A stretch of 64,000 nt of DNA from Rufibacter tibetensis (GCF_001310085.1 NZ_CP012643.1:2897501-2961500), one strand, 5' to 3'. Shown: positions 1 to 9,258, numbered from the stretch's first letter. The notes: a model not told the origin generated them from the sequence alone. Translations and numbers: made by a program.

Positions 1-10
1 AACAAAGAAA

Positions 11-52
11 GTCCTTTTTAGCCTGTTTTCTGAAAAGGAGGCTAAAAAGGAC
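11..52 (-). terminator. Terminator-like hairpin, GCCTGTTTT-core family
   Basis: A perfect 14-bp inverted repeat (11-24 with 39-52) encloses GTTTTCTGAAAAGG. It lies just past the stop of the minus-strand methyltransferase gene and is followed on that strand by a T-rich stretch, so it is a probable intrinsic terminator. The inner GCCTGTTTT...AAAAGGAGGC part is shared with many other intergenic hairpins in this window, while the outer arm sequence is unique to this copy. Confidence 0.75.
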
Positions 53-77
53 TTCAAGGGGAAACGGAGTTGTTGAA

Positions 78-974
78 TTACTTCACAGAACTAAACCGGA
101 AGAAGGTGCCCAGCGGGAGTTTCCGTTTGGCCTGGTCTTGTAGGTACAGTTCGCCCAGTTCTTCATTCTGCACGGTTTTACCAAAAGAGGCTTTAATCAG
201 GTTGTCCAGGATGAGGGCAGAGAAACCAAGCGAATAGAGATTGATCACAAAGAAGTTGTTCTCGGGATCCAGCATCTGGGAGCAGAGCTTGATGAGTTCA
301 TTGATCTGTTCCTCCAGTTGCCATTTCTCTCCATCGGGTCCGCGTCCGTAAGCGGGCGGATCCAGGATGATGCCTTGGTACTTGTTTCCGCGTTTTACCT
401 CACGACGGGCATACTTCATGGCGTCTTCCACCAGCCAGCGGATGTTGTCCAGGTTACTGGCTTCCATGTTCTGTCTGGCCCAGAAATTGACTTGCTTCAC
501 AGAGTCAAGGTGGGTGACATCGGCACCGGCGGCGTTGGCGGCTAAAGAGGCCCCACCCGTATAAGCGAACATGTTCAAAACCTTCGGCTTGCCGGGCAAA
601 GCACAGGTACGATCATAGATGAACTGCCAGTTAGGGTCTTGCTCAGGGAACAAGCCAACGTGTTTAAAAGAAGACAAACCCAACCTAAAACGCAGCTTCA
701 GGTCATTGTACCGGTAGTTGATGAACCATTGTTCGGCCATGCCTTTTTTCAGTTGCCACTGGCCTTTCTCCTGATTTCCTTTTTCCCGCTTGAAGGTCGC
801 CTGCGCCAGCCTTTCCCACTCGCCCTCAGACAAGTGTTTGTCCCAGGCAGCCTGGGGCTCCGGGCGGGCCAGCACGTAGTCTCCAAAGCGCTCCAGCTTC
901 TCAAAGTTGCCGCAATCTATCAGTTCATAATCGGTCCAGGCGCTGGTGGTCAGGAAAGAGTACATAGGTTTCAA
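78..974 (-). CDS. Class I SAM-dependent methyltransferase (RlmI/COG1092-like)
   Basis: A 298-aa Rossmann-fold methyltransferase. The SAM-binding motif I (NMFAYTGGAS) is at residues 134-143, an acidic residue follows at D157, and the catalytic-type motif DPPAYG is at 205-210. DPP(A/F)xG is typical of 23S rRNA cytosine methyltransferases of the RlmI/RlmK type, but the PUA domain of full RlmI is absent, so the substrate, probably RNA, is not fixed by sequence. It is transcribed divergently from dapF. The start could also be the Met at residue 4. A terminator hairpin follows the stop. Confidence 0.85.
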   Translation of the reverse strand: MKPMYSFLTTSAWTDYELIDCGNFEKLERFGDYVLARPEPQAAWDKHLSEGEWERLAQATFKREKGNQEKGQWQLKKGMAEQWFINYRYNDLKLRFRLGLSSFKHVGLFPEQDPNWQFIYDRTCALPGKPKVLNMFAYTGGASLAANAAGADVTHLDSVKQVNFWARQNMEASNLDNIRWLVEDAMKYARREVKRGNKYQGIILDPPAYGRGPDGEKWQLEEQINELIKLCSQMLDPENNFFVINLYSLGFSALILDNLIKASFGKTVQNEELGELYLQDQAKRKLPLGTFFRFSSVK

Positions 975-1230
975 AAGTGGTGAAGGTGCAAAGGTACGGT
1001 TTTTGGCGTGCAGTGCTGTTCTTCTTAACAGGCCCTACATAAGCCTCCGTTGAAAGACATTTTGAGCCTGTTTTGAAGAAATACCCCGTAAACCGATTTA
1101 TGTACCAGCCCTTTAGAAAACGGAAATCAGTGTAAGTCTTTAGCATGGCGTCGGTTTTTTCATTACTTTTCAAGGTTTTTACAAAATGAATAAGGTCCGC
1201 TCTGGCGGAAAACAGTCGTATATATTCAGG

Positions 1231-2001
1231 ATGAATCTAACTTTCTATAAATACCAGGGCACCGGCAATGACTTTGTGGTGCTGGACAACCGAAATGAGT
1301 CCATAGCGCTTACCCAGGAGCAAGTGGCCTTTTTATGTGACCGCCGCAAAGGCATAGGAGCAGACGGGCTTATGTTGTTGCAGAACAAAGAAGGCTATGA
1401 CTTTGAGATGGTTTACTACAATGCAGACGGCCGGCCCAGTTCTATGTGCGGCAACGGAGGCCGGTGTTTAGTGGCTTTTGCTCAGTTTCTGGAGGTAGTA
1501 GAGAATCAGGCGTATTTCATTGCCGCCGACGGTCCTCACCAGGCGTTCCTGAAAGATGGATTGGTGCACCTGCAAATGAAGGATGTGGACACTCTGGAAG
1601 CTTTAGAGGGAGCCACTTTCCTGGATACGGGCTCGCCACATTACGTGAAGCAGGTGGAGGCGCTGCAGGAGATGAACGTGTTTGCCGAAGGCCGTGCCAT
1701 CCGCTACTCAGATCGTTTCAAGGCCGAAGGAACCAACGTGAACTTTGTGGAGCATCTGCCAGAAAACAGACTCTCTGTGCGCACCTATGAACGCGGCGTG
1801 GAAGATGAGACGTTCTCCTGCGGAACGGGAGTAACTGCCTGTGCTTTGGCCGCCAGCCAGGCCGGCTACGAAAGCCCCATTCATATACAGGTACTGGGAG
1901 GCGAACTGCAGGTAAGCTTCGAAAAAGAAGGAACCGGCTTTAAAAACGTATACCTGATTGGACCAGCGGTGCAGGTGTTCAAAGGAGAGATTACCCTTTA
2001 A
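1231..2001 (+). CDS. dapF: Diaminopimelate epimerase
   Basis: Converts LL- to meso-diaminopimelate for lysine and peptidoglycan synthesis in the cytoplasm. The 256-aa protein carries both active-site cysteine signatures: SMCGNGGRC (C73) and SCGTGVTAC (C197), plus the N-terminal GTGNDF motif. The reading frame is open upstream to 1186, but family alignment begins at MNLTFYKYQGTGND, so the ATG at 1231 was chosen. It is the first gene of a plus-strand run and is followed 71 bp later by a glycosyltransferase. Confidence 0.95.
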   Translation: MNLTFYKYQGTGNDFVVLDNRNESIALTQEQVAFLCDRRKGIGADGLMLLQNKEGYDFEMVYYNADGRPSSMCGNGGRCLVAFAQFLEVVENQAYFIAADGPHQAFLKDGLVHLQMKDVDTLEALEGATFLDTGSPHYVKQVEALQEMNVFAEGRAIRYSDRFKAEGTNVNFVEHLPENRLSVRTYERGVEDETFSCGTGVTACALAASQAGYESPIHIQVLGGELQVSFEKEGTGFKNVYLIGPAVQVFKGEITL

Positions 2002-2072
2002 GTAAAGAAACACTTCATAAAAGAGAATCCCTCTCTGTGACTAGTCAAACGCAACCTTAACGTCTTCATTGA

Positions 2073-2888
2073 ATGGCATTGCCTGCTTGCTCACTTATTA
2101 TTGCGACCTATAACTGGCCGGAGGCACTTAGTCTTTGCCTGCAGAGTGTCATGAAGCAAGCTGTACTGCCACAGGAAGTATTGATTGCCGATGATGGATC
2201 TGGCGAAGAGACAAGGGCCTTGATTCATCGGTTCCAGAAAGATTTTCCGGTTCCCCTTCTGCACGTGTGGCAACCTGATCATGGTTTCCAGAAAACCATG
2301 ATCCTGAACAAAGCCATTGCCCAAGCCAAGGGAACGTATATTGTTCAGGTAGATGGCGATGTGATTTTGCATGACAAGTTTATAGAGGATCATCTTTCCC
2401 TGGCCACGCCTAACCGTTTTTTAGCCGGCGGAAGGATAAACCTGTCAGAAGAGCATACCCGGCATGTACTGGAAAACTCAATTGTGACTTTCACCTTACG
2501 TGACATCATTAAGACCAGCAATTTGTTTAACGGCCTACGCAGTGGCTTCCTGCGCCGGGTTTTGGCTAACCGCTATAAACTAAAAGGGAAAAATAAGTAC
2601 TACGCCAAAGGCTGCAACATGTCTTTCTGGCGAAAGGACCTTCTGGCGGTGAATGGTTACAATGAGAACTACGTGGGGTGGGGCCCCGAAGACAGTGAAC
2701 TTGCCGCCCGCCTCATGAATGCTGGTATCAGGAAAAAATCTCTGAAGATGGGAGGCGTTCAGTACCACTTGCATCATACTTACGTAGACACCAGCCGCAA
2801 AGCCATCAATGAAGAGTTGTTGTGTACCACTATCCAGACCAACATAACTTACTGTGAAAAAGGGATAGACCAATACCTTCAAAAGTAG
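2073..2888 (+). CDS. Family 2 glycosyltransferase with galactosyltransferase-type C-terminal motif
   Basis: A 271-aa GT-A fold enzyme. The nucleotide-sugar binding start (SLIIATYNWPEAL) is at residues 7-19, D40-D41 follow, the metal-binding DGD motif is at 94-96, and the GWGPEDSE signature at 202-209 matches the Glyco_transf_7C region. No membrane helix is evident, so it probably acts at the cytoplasmic face on a lipid-linked or cell-surface glycan. Donor and acceptor cannot be read from the sequence. It lies alone between dapF and a GNAT gene, about 1 kb before the glf cluster. Confidence 0.88.
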   Translation: MALPACSLIIATYNWPEALSLCLQSVMKQAVLPQEVLIADDGSGEETRALIHRFQKDFPVPLLHVWQPDHGFQKTMILNKAIAQAKGTYIVQVDGDVILHDKFIEDHLSLATPNRFLAGGRINLSEEHTRHVLENSIVTFTLRDIIKTSNLFNGLRSGFLRRVLANRYKLKGKNKYYAKGCNMSFWRKDLLAVNGYNENYVGWGPEDSELAARLMNAGIRKKSLKMGGVQYHLHHTYVDTSRKAINEELLCTTIQTNITYCEKGIDQYLQK

Positions 2889-3137
2889 AGAAACTACAGA
2901 CCCGAGTATTCTTTTAGGTATTGTTGAAGGAAGGAGATGTTTTGAAAATCAGAGAATTAGTTTGTTTTTTTTTTGTATTGTTCTTCTATAATCAGGCTAA
3001 AAGTTGGGGTTTGCTTCAGAGAAAATGAAGAAAGCCGGCCAATTTACTTTCTTTGAAATTGAAACTTCATATAAGTAAAGAGATGCAGGCTATATATTCA
3101 AAGAGTCGAATTCTTCTTAAATTTATACTTCTGCCCC

Positions 3138-3662
3138 ATGCTGCACACTAACCGTATCTTTCTGCGCGCACCAGAACCTTCTGACTTAGACTTTTTGTAC
3201 CGTCTGGAGAATGATACAGAGCTTTGGTCAGTTAGTCTTTCGGTGGCTCCTTTTTCCAGGGAGGCGTTGCGGGCTTATTTAGAGAGTGCATCAATGGATA
3301 TTTTTGCGGCACGCCAGTTAAGGTTAATGGTGTGTCTGCAGGCCGACCGTAGCGCTATTGGTACTGTTGACCTGTTTGACTTTGAGCCTATGCACCAACG
3401 GGCGGGAGTGGGCATAGCTTTAGCTGCAGAGCACCGTGGTCACGGGTACGGAAAAGAGACGTTAGAACTCCTGATAAATTATGCAACCCAGGTGCTGCAA
3501 TTGCATCAGCTTTATTGCTCTGTAGCGCAGGAGAATAGTGCTAGTCTACAGCTTTTTAAGGGTGCGGGCTTTCAGGAAGTAGGCCTAAGAAAGGAGTGGC
3601 TCAGAACTCCTCAGGGGTGGCAGGATGTAGTGGAACTTCAGAAGCTCCTATCCCTTTCTTAG
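3138..3662 (+). CDS. GNAT family N-acetyltransferase (RimJ/RimL-like)
   Basis: A 174-aa GNAT protein: the N-terminal LRAPEPSDLDFLYRLEND pattern is typical of the Acetyltransf_3 (RimJ/RimL) group, and the acetyl-CoA loop appears as AAEHRGHGYGKETLELL (residues about 95-111). The C-terminal part ends in the usual beta strand with GFQEVGLRKEW. The acceptor, a protein N-terminus or small amine, is unknown. It is a single gene with an AT-rich leader of about 250 bp that shows no other clear element. Confidence 0.82.
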   Translation: MLHTNRIFLRAPEPSDLDFLYRLENDTELWSVSLSVAPFSREALRAYLESASMDIFAARQLRLMVCLQADRSAIGTVDLFDFEPMHQRAGVGIALAAEHRGHGYGKETLELLINYATQVLQLHQLYCSVAQENSASLQLFKGAGFQEVGLRKEWLRTPQGWQDVVELQKLLSLS

Positions 3663-3892
3663 AATATAGCTACTGGTTCAGTTTCAAATCTATACTCTGT
3701 TTTGATAGTATAATTCTTCCTTTATTCGTTGGATTTATACTGAATTTTGCCCTCTTTTATAGGAGAATCAAGGCTAAATCCTATTAAGGTGCAGCCTTTT
3801 TTACGCATTTACGTAAGCTAAGTTAAAAAAAGAAAAGACGCTCTTTTTCCTTTTCTTTTTAGGAATCCACACTTCAAAACTAGCTTTCGATT

Positions 3893-5191
3893 ATGCTTGA
3901 TCTAGACTCAGATTTCATCCCCGGCGGGGGAGGTAGCTCCCTTTCGTCTGAACCCGAGGTATCTTCTTCCAGTACCTATTCTTCTTCTGTAAATAATGCT
4001 CCGCGGGTATCTTCAAACCAGAGTTCTGACACCTCGCTTGAAGCATATCTTTCTTCTGTATCTGCCATCATCTGTTTATCTCACCTGCGTTGGGACTTCG
4101 TGTTTCAGCGCCCACAACACTTATTAACCCGTTTTGCCAAGCATACGCGCCTCTTCTACTTTGAGGAGCCTTATTTTGCTGATAATGCGCAGCCTCGCCT
4201 GGAAATGCAGGAGCGGGAGAATGGCCGTGTTACCATAGTGGTAGCTCATTTACCAAATGGTCTTACACCTGAAGAGTCAGACGCGAAACAAGCTGAGTTG
4301 CTCAACGCCTTCATGGCAGACCATGATCTGGAGAAAACAGTTTTCTGGTACTATACTCCTATGGCGTTGGAGATTTCCCGTCAGTTCAAGCCGGCTTTAA
4401 CGGTTTTTGACGTGATGGATGAACTTTCTGCCTTCAAATTCGCTCCTCCGCGCTTGCTGGAACTGGAAGCTGAGTTGCTGGAGAAAGCAGATGTGGTGTT
4501 CACCGGCGGACAAAGCCTGTATGAAGCCAAGCAGAACAGACACAAAGAAGTATATGCTTTCCCAAGCAGCATAGATAAGGCGCACTTCGCCCAAGCCCGT
4601 CAGGAACAGCCAGATCCTGCAGATCAGGCCAACATCCCGCATCCGCGCATGGGGTTCTTTGGAGTGGTAGATGAGCGTTTTGATATTGAGTTACTTCGTG
4701 AAGTAGCGCTAGCCCGCCCAGAATGGCAGTTTGTGATTATTGGGCCGGTAGTGAAAATAGATGCGGCAGTATTGCCTTCAAGTAAAAATATCCATTACCT
4801 GGGCGGTAAATCGTATCAGGAGTTGCCTACGTATCTGGCAGGTTGGGATGTGGCCATGCTGCTGTTTGCCCACAATGAATCAACCAAATACATCAGTCCA
4901 ACTAAAACGCCAGAGTACCTGGCTGCGGGCAGACCGGTGGTTTCTACCTCTATTAAAGACGTAGTGCGCCCGTACGGCGACCACAACCTGGTGCAGATTG
5001 CCGATGGTGCGAAAGAGTTTGAGGCGGCCCTGGAGAAGGCGCTGGCCCAAAGAGAAGATACTGACTGGAGACGCCGCACAGATGATTTCCTAGCCGGTAT
5101 CTCTTGGGATAAAACCTGGCAGAACATGGTACGCCTCATGCAGGGCGTATCCAAAACGAAGAGTGCCAACAAGAGCGCTGCTTCAAAATAA
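3893..5191 (+). CDS. Family 1-type glycosyltransferase of the glf cluster
   Basis: A 432-aa GT-B glycosyltransferase. After a Ser/Gly-rich, probably disordered N-terminus (residues 1-55), the conserved block LSHLRWDFVFQRPQHLL begins, typical of a GT group found beside UDP-galactopyranose mutase. The C-terminal nucleotide-binding half includes YLGGKSYQELP and SPTKTPEYLAAGRPVVST (about residues 303-350). It is followed 170 bp later by glf, so a role in adding galactofuranose or a related sugar to a surface glycan is inferred. The low-complexity N-terminus is unusual for a GT-B enzyme; an internal start is possible, but no strong alternative is seen before the conserved block. Confidence 0.85.
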   Translation: MLDLDSDFIPGGGGSSLSSEPEVSSSSTYSSSVNNAPRVSSNQSSDTSLEAYLSSVSAIICLSHLRWDFVFQRPQHLLTRFAKHTRLFYFEEPYFADNAQPRLEMQERENGRVTIVVAHLPNGLTPEESDAKQAELLNAFMADHDLEKTVFWYYTPMALEISRQFKPALTVFDVMDELSAFKFAPPRLLELEAELLEKADVVFTGGQSLYEAKQNRHKEVYAFPSSIDKAHFAQARQEQPDPADQANIPHPRMGFFGVVDERFDIELLREVALARPEWQFVIIGPVVKIDAAVLPSSKNIHYLGGKSYQELPTYLAGWDVAMLLFAHNESTKYISPTKTPEYLAAGRPVVSTSIKDVVRPYGDHNLVQIADGAKEFEAALEKALAQREDTDWRRRTDDFLAGISWDKTWQNMVRLMQGVSKTKSANKSAASK

Positions 5192-5360
5192 AACTCTGCC
5201 GGTAAATGTCAGGCTACGTACAGCTGGTTTTCAGCTCCTTTTTCTGAAAGTAGCCCCAAATCAATCAATGTGAAACATCTCCCGAGGTAGGAGACTAAAC
5301 CGGCAGGACAAAACAGGGCCTGCCGATAACTAAATAACTTAACTATAGCCCATTAATATT

Positions 5361-6578
5361 ATGTTCGACTATCTGATTGTAGGGGCAGGATTTGCCGGGA
5401 GCGTATTGGCCGAGCGTTTGGCTACGTATTCCAACAAGAAAGTATTAATCATAGACAAGCGTTCACACATTGCCGGTAACGCCTATGACCACTATAACGA
5501 AGACGGGATTCTGGTTCACAAGTATGGCCCCCATATCTTCCATACCAACTCCAAAGACGTTTTTGAATATTTAGGGCAGTTCACCGAGTGGCGCCCTTAT
5601 GAGCACCGCGTACTAGCCAGTGTAGACGGCCAGCAAGTGCCTATGCCTATTAATCTGGACACTATCAACAAGCTGTATGGCCTGAGCCTGACTTCTTTTG
5701 AACTGGACAAGTGGTTTGAATCAGTAGCTGAGAAGGTAGACACCGTGCGCACGTCAGAAGATGTGGTGGTAAGCAAAGTAGGCCGTGAGCTTTACGAGAA
5801 ATTCTTTAAGAACTACACCCGCAAGCAGTGGGGAATGGACCCGTCTGAACTGGACAAGTCGGTGACTTCACGCGTACCAACCCGTACCAACCGTGATGAC
5901 CGCTACTTCACAGACACGTACCAAGCCATGCCGTTGCACGGGTTTACCAAGATGTTTGAGAAGATGCTGGATCACCCCAACATTAAAATCATGCTCAACA
6001 CAGACTACCATGAAATCATTGACATGATTCCGTTCAAGGAAATGATTTACACTGGTCCGGTAGATGAGTACTTTGATTTCAAATATGGTAAGCTTCCGTA
6101 CCGTTCGCTTGAATTCAAGCATGAGACCGTGAACAAAGAAACCTTCCAACCAGTGGCGGTGGTGAACTACCCTAATGAGCAGCTGTACACCCGCGTAACA
6201 GAGTTTAAATACCTGACTGGTCAGCAGCATCCTAAAACCAGCCTGGTATATGAGTTCCCACGTGCTGAGGGTGATCCGTACTATCCAGTGCCTAAACCAG
6301 AGAATGCTGAGCTGTACAACAAGTACAAAAAGCTGGCAGACTCTACCTCGGGCGTGCACTTTGTAGGCCGTTTGGCTACATACAAATACTACAACATGGA
6401 CCAGGTAGTAGCTCAGGCGCTTACTCTGCACAAGAAATTGACAGAGAAAGACAAAGTTGCCCTTCCGGTAGTAGACGGTGTAGATGTACTGCCGAAAGTA
6501 GTGCGCGAGGCATTGAACGGAGGTTCAGCCACTCTAAATGGAAGTTCCACCAAAGTGAGTTCGAATGGCAAACATTGA
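5361..6578 (+). CDS. glf: UDP-galactopyranose mutase
   Basis: A flavoenzyme that interconverts UDP-galactopyranose and UDP-galactofuranose, the donor for galactofuranose glycans. The 405-aa protein opens with the FAD-binding GAGFAGSVLAERLA fold (residues 8-21), followed by RSHIAGNAYD and HKYGPHIFHTN, all hallmark Glf motifs. It also has the conserved FKNYTRKQWG block and a C-terminal GRLATYKYYNMDQ motif. A Ser/Asn-rich tail of about 25 residues extends beyond the core. The stop overlaps the next gene's start by 14 bp, suggesting translational coupling with the GH1/RmlD fusion. Confidence 0.95.
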   Translation: MFDYLIVGAGFAGSVLAERLATYSNKKVLIIDKRSHIAGNAYDHYNEDGILVHKYGPHIFHTNSKDVFEYLGQFTEWRPYEHRVLASVDGQQVPMPINLDTINKLYGLSLTSFELDKWFESVAEKVDTVRTSEDVVVSKVGRELYEKFFKNYTRKQWGMDPSELDKSVTSRVPTRTNRDDRYFTDTYQAMPLHGFTKMFEKMLDHPNIKIMLNTDYHEIIDMIPFKEMIYTGPVDEYFDFKYGKLPYRSLEFKHETVNKETFQPVAVVNYPNEQLYTRVTEFKYLTGQQHPKTSLVYEFPRAEGDPYYPVPKPENAELYNKYKKLADSTSGVHFVGRLATYKYYNMDQVVAQALTLHKKLTEKDKVALPVVDGVDVLPKVVREALNGGSATLNGSSTKVSSNGKH

Positions 6579-8817
6579 GCTTTGGGGAGGCGTTGAGTGT
6601 ACCGTAAACCGTGTAGGTGACCAGTACTTTGACCAGCTTGCACAGAGCGGGCATGCACACCGGCTTTCAGACCTGGATCTGTTTGCTGAGTTGGGCATCA
6701 CAAAAATTCGGTACCCGGTACTGTGGGAAAGTGTTGCCCCAGAACATCCGGAACAACATGACTGGAGTTGGGCAACAGAACGCCTGAACAGACTCCGGGA
6801 ACTGAACATAGATCCAATCGTGGGGCTGCTGCATCATGGCAGCGGCCCCCGATATACCAATCTCTTAGATGAGGATTTTCCTCAAAAACTGGCGCAATAC
6901 GCGCGTGCTGTAGCCCAGCAGTTCCCATGGGTAAATTACTACACTCCCATCAATGAGCCGCTGACTACGGCCAGGTTCAGCGCATTATATGGCTTCTGGT
7001 ACCCGCACACCAAAGATGATGCTTCCTTTGCAAAAGCTTTACTAAATCAAATCAACGGCACTAAACTGGCCATGGAAGCCATCAGGGAAATCAACCCTAA
7101 TGCTAAACTGGTGCAGACCGATGACCTGGGCTATTCCCACAGTACGCCTGCGTTGCAATACCAGGCAGACTTTGAGAACCACCGCCGGTGGCTTTCCTGG
7201 GATTTGCTTTGCGGGAAAGTAGATAAGCAGCATAAGCTTTGGAGTTATTTGTGCAAAATTGGTGTGCCAGAAGAAACCCTTTTGAAACTGGTGGAGAACC
7301 CATGTCCGCCAGATATCATTGGGGTGAACTACTACGTCACCAGTGAACGCTACCTGGACGAACGCATTATTGACTACCCGTGGCACACCCATGGCAGCAA
7401 CGCCAAACACCGGTACGCCGATGTGGAAGCAGTGCGTGTCCAGACGGCCACTCCTCTGGGTGTCCTGAACATTCTGGAACAGGCCTGTGCCCGCTATGAT
7501 ATTCCGGTGGTGATCACAGAGGCCCATCTCTGCTGCACCCGTGAGGAACAGATGCGTTGGCTCGCCGATGTCTGGGATTCTGCCTCGTTTTTGAGAGAAC
7601 AGGGTAAAAACGTGTTGGCGGTTACGGCCTGGTCCCTTCTGGGGGCTTATGACTGGAACAGCCTGCTCACCAAACAAGCCGGCCATTATGAGCTGGGGCC
7701 TTTCGACCTTAAAAACAGCAATGTCCCAGCCAAAACAGCCGTTTCAAAGTTCCTGCAAGGCTTGCCTTCAGGGGCAGAACGCCACCCGCTGCTCAAAATT
7801 GACGGATGGTGGAAACGCGTTTGCCGTAGTGTGTACACCACAGTGCCTGAAACCCCGGAAGACTGGAGCCATTCCGCTCCTGAGCAGAATATCACAAAAA
7901 GCCTTGTAGTGCCGCCTCTCCTGATTACCGGTGCTACCGGAACATTGGGCCGTGCTTTTGCCCGGGTCTGTGATGTGCGGGGTATTCCGTATGTGTTGCT
8001 CACGCGCCAGGACATGGATATTACGGATGCTGCCTCAGTAGAGAAAGTGATCCAGAAATACCGTCCCTGGGCTTTAGTAAATACTGCCGGATACGTGCGG
8101 GTAGATGACGCTGAAAAAGAGTCTGCTGCTTGCTTCAGAGAAAACACAGAAGGCGCTGTTACGTTGGCAAAAGCCTGCAAAGCCCACCACATAGGGTTTG
8201 TGACCTTCTCCTCTGATCTGGTGTTTGACGGCCAGAAACAGGCGCCATATGTAGAAGAAGACCAACCACAGCCATTGAACGAATACGGCCGCAGCAAAGC
8301 ACACGCTGAAGAGAAAGTGCTAGCCGCCATGCCCGAAGCCTTGGTGATCAGAACCAGCGCCTTCTTCGGGCCTTGGGATGAGCACAACTTTGTGTACCAG
8401 GCTCTGCGAGCAATCGCACATCAGGAGCCGTTCCAAGCTGCTGAGGATAGCTTTGTCTCGCCAACCTTTGTTCCAGACCTGGTGAATATGACGTTGGACT
8501 TGCTCATTGATGAGGAAAAAGGCATCTGGCACCTGGCCAACCAAGGTTCTTACAGCTGGGCCCAATTAGCCGAGCTGGCAGCAAACCTGGCGGGGATAGA
8601 ACCAGGCCCGTGGCTGCAACCAGTACCAATGGAGACATTTAAGTTGCCTGCGGTGCGGCCTGCCTATTCTGCCTTGGGGACTACCAAGCGCGGGGTTTTG
8701 CCATCCGTGGAAGACGCCCTCAGAAGATTCCTGCACATGAGTGAGTTTAACTTCAGACCGGTGCAACCAGAAATTACCTCTTCAGAAGACGAGATGCGGT
8801 TTGCCGCGCAAGCCTAG
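6565..8817 (+). CDS. Fused GH1-like glycosidase and RmlD-like sugar-nucleotide reductase
   Basis: A 750-aa two-domain protein. Residues 1-395 resemble family 1 glycoside hydrolases: the acid/base motif is TPINEP (E131) and the nucleophile motif is VITEAH (E319), where most GH1 enzymes read TENG. Residues 450-735 are an RmlD-like short-chain dehydrogenase, with GATGTLG at 456-462, SSDLVFDG at 549-556 and a YGRSK catalytic pair (Y574, K578). There is no signal peptide, so it is cytoplasmic. The start overlaps glf by 14 bp. A role in making or trimming a nucleotide-activated or lipid-linked sugar for the same glycan is inferred; whether the hydrolase half is active is uncertain. A hairpin terminator follows. 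Confidence 0.85.
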   Translation: MANIELWGGVECTVNRVGDQYFDQLAQSGHAHRLSDLDLFAELGITKIRYPVLWESVAPEHPEQHDWSWATERLNRLRELNIDPIVGLLHHGSGPRYTNLLDEDFPQKLAQYARAVAQQFPWVNYYTPINEPLTTARFSALYGFWYPHTKDDASFAKALLNQINGTKLAMEAIREINPNAKLVQTDDLGYSHSTPALQYQADFENHRRWLSWDLLCGKVDKQHKLWSYLCKIGVPEETLLKLVENPCPPDIIGVNYYVTSERYLDERIIDYPWHTHGSNAKHRYADVEAVRVQTATPLGVLNILEQACARYDIPVVITEAHLCCTREEQMRWLADVWDSASFLREQGKNVLAVTAWSLLGAYDWNSLLTKQAGHYELGPFDLKNSNVPAKTAVSKFLQGLPSGAERHPLLKIDGWWKRVCRSVYTTVPETPEDWSHSAPEQNITKSLVVPPLLITGATGTLGRAFARVCDVRGIPYVLLTRQDMDITDAASVEKVIQKYRPWALVNTAGYVRVDDAEKESAACFRENTEGAVTLAKACKAHHIGFVTFSSDLVFDGQKQAPYVEEDQPQPLNEYGRSKAHAEEKVLAAMPEALVIRTSAFFGPWDEHNFVYQALRAIAHQEPFQAAEDSFVSPTFVPDLVNMTLDLLIDEEKGIWHLANQGSYSWAQLAELAANLAGIEPGPWLQPVPMETFKLPAVRPAYSALGTTKRGVLPSVEDALRRFLHMSEFNFRPVQPEITSSEDEMRFAAQA

Positions 8818-8838
8818 TCATCTTTTATTTTACTTCTA

Positions 8839-8882
8839 AGCCGTTTGGGGCCTGTTTTTCAAAAAGCAGGCTCCAAACGGCT
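8839..8882 (+). terminator. Hairpin terminator, GCCTGTTTT-core family
   Basis: The arms AGCCGTTTGG and CCAAACGGCT pair perfectly around a core GGCCTGTTTTTCAAAAAGCAGGC, followed by CTTTTTC. It starts 22 bp after the GH1/RmlD fusion stop. It has the shared apical core and a copy-specific basal stem. Confidence 0.8.
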
Positions 8883-9258
8883 TTTTCATGGTGCTTAGTT
8901 ACAGTTGGGTAGCCAAACATGTATACTGCTAAAATTGCAGTGCCCAGAATAATTCTGGAACATCCCCCAATTATTCTCCTCCTTTTGCCCTCCTGCAGGC
9001 TTTCTGGGTTTTGAAAGCTATTCTTCCCTAACTTTAGAATAATATTCTGTTTTCAAGATGTTTTTGCCAAAACAGGCGGGAATGGTAGGTTTCTCTTGTT
9101 TGTTTTGGGTACAAATATAAAAGATTTTAGCTTTCTCTGCCATCCCGTCAGGCGTTGGGCACTAATGTGGGTGTGGTATTGTTTTGGCTAGGTAGAAAAT
9201 TGTCGAAAAAAACTGCTTATTTTTGAAATTGATTCAAGTACATCTTAATTAGTTATAT
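8883..9258. other. Intergenic region before secA, with two AGAATAAT-type palindromes
   Basis: There is no gene in this stretch. It contains two related odd palindromes, CCAGAATAATTCTGG (8944-8958) and AGAATAATATTCT (9036-9048), with a half-site AATTATTCT between them near 8970. They look like operator-type sites. A -7-like box lies closer to secA. Nothing else is recognised. Confidence 0.5.
9218..9225 (+). promoter_or_regulatory. Candidate -7 box (TATTTTTG) for secA
   Basis: It matches the Bacteroidota TAnnTTTG consensus 33 bp before the secA ATG. No well-spaced -33 TTG is visible (the nearest TTG is 15 bp upstream), so the call rests on the -7 box and its position only. Confidence 0.35.

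Noticed and set aside
925-1173. 82-aa minus-strand frame before the methyltransferase gene
   Set aside because: It overlaps the start of a well-supported gene and reads through the dapF upstream region; no family resemblance.
3596-3787. 63-aa frame after the first GNAT gene
   Set aside because: It overlaps the GNAT end in another frame and has no recognisable pattern.
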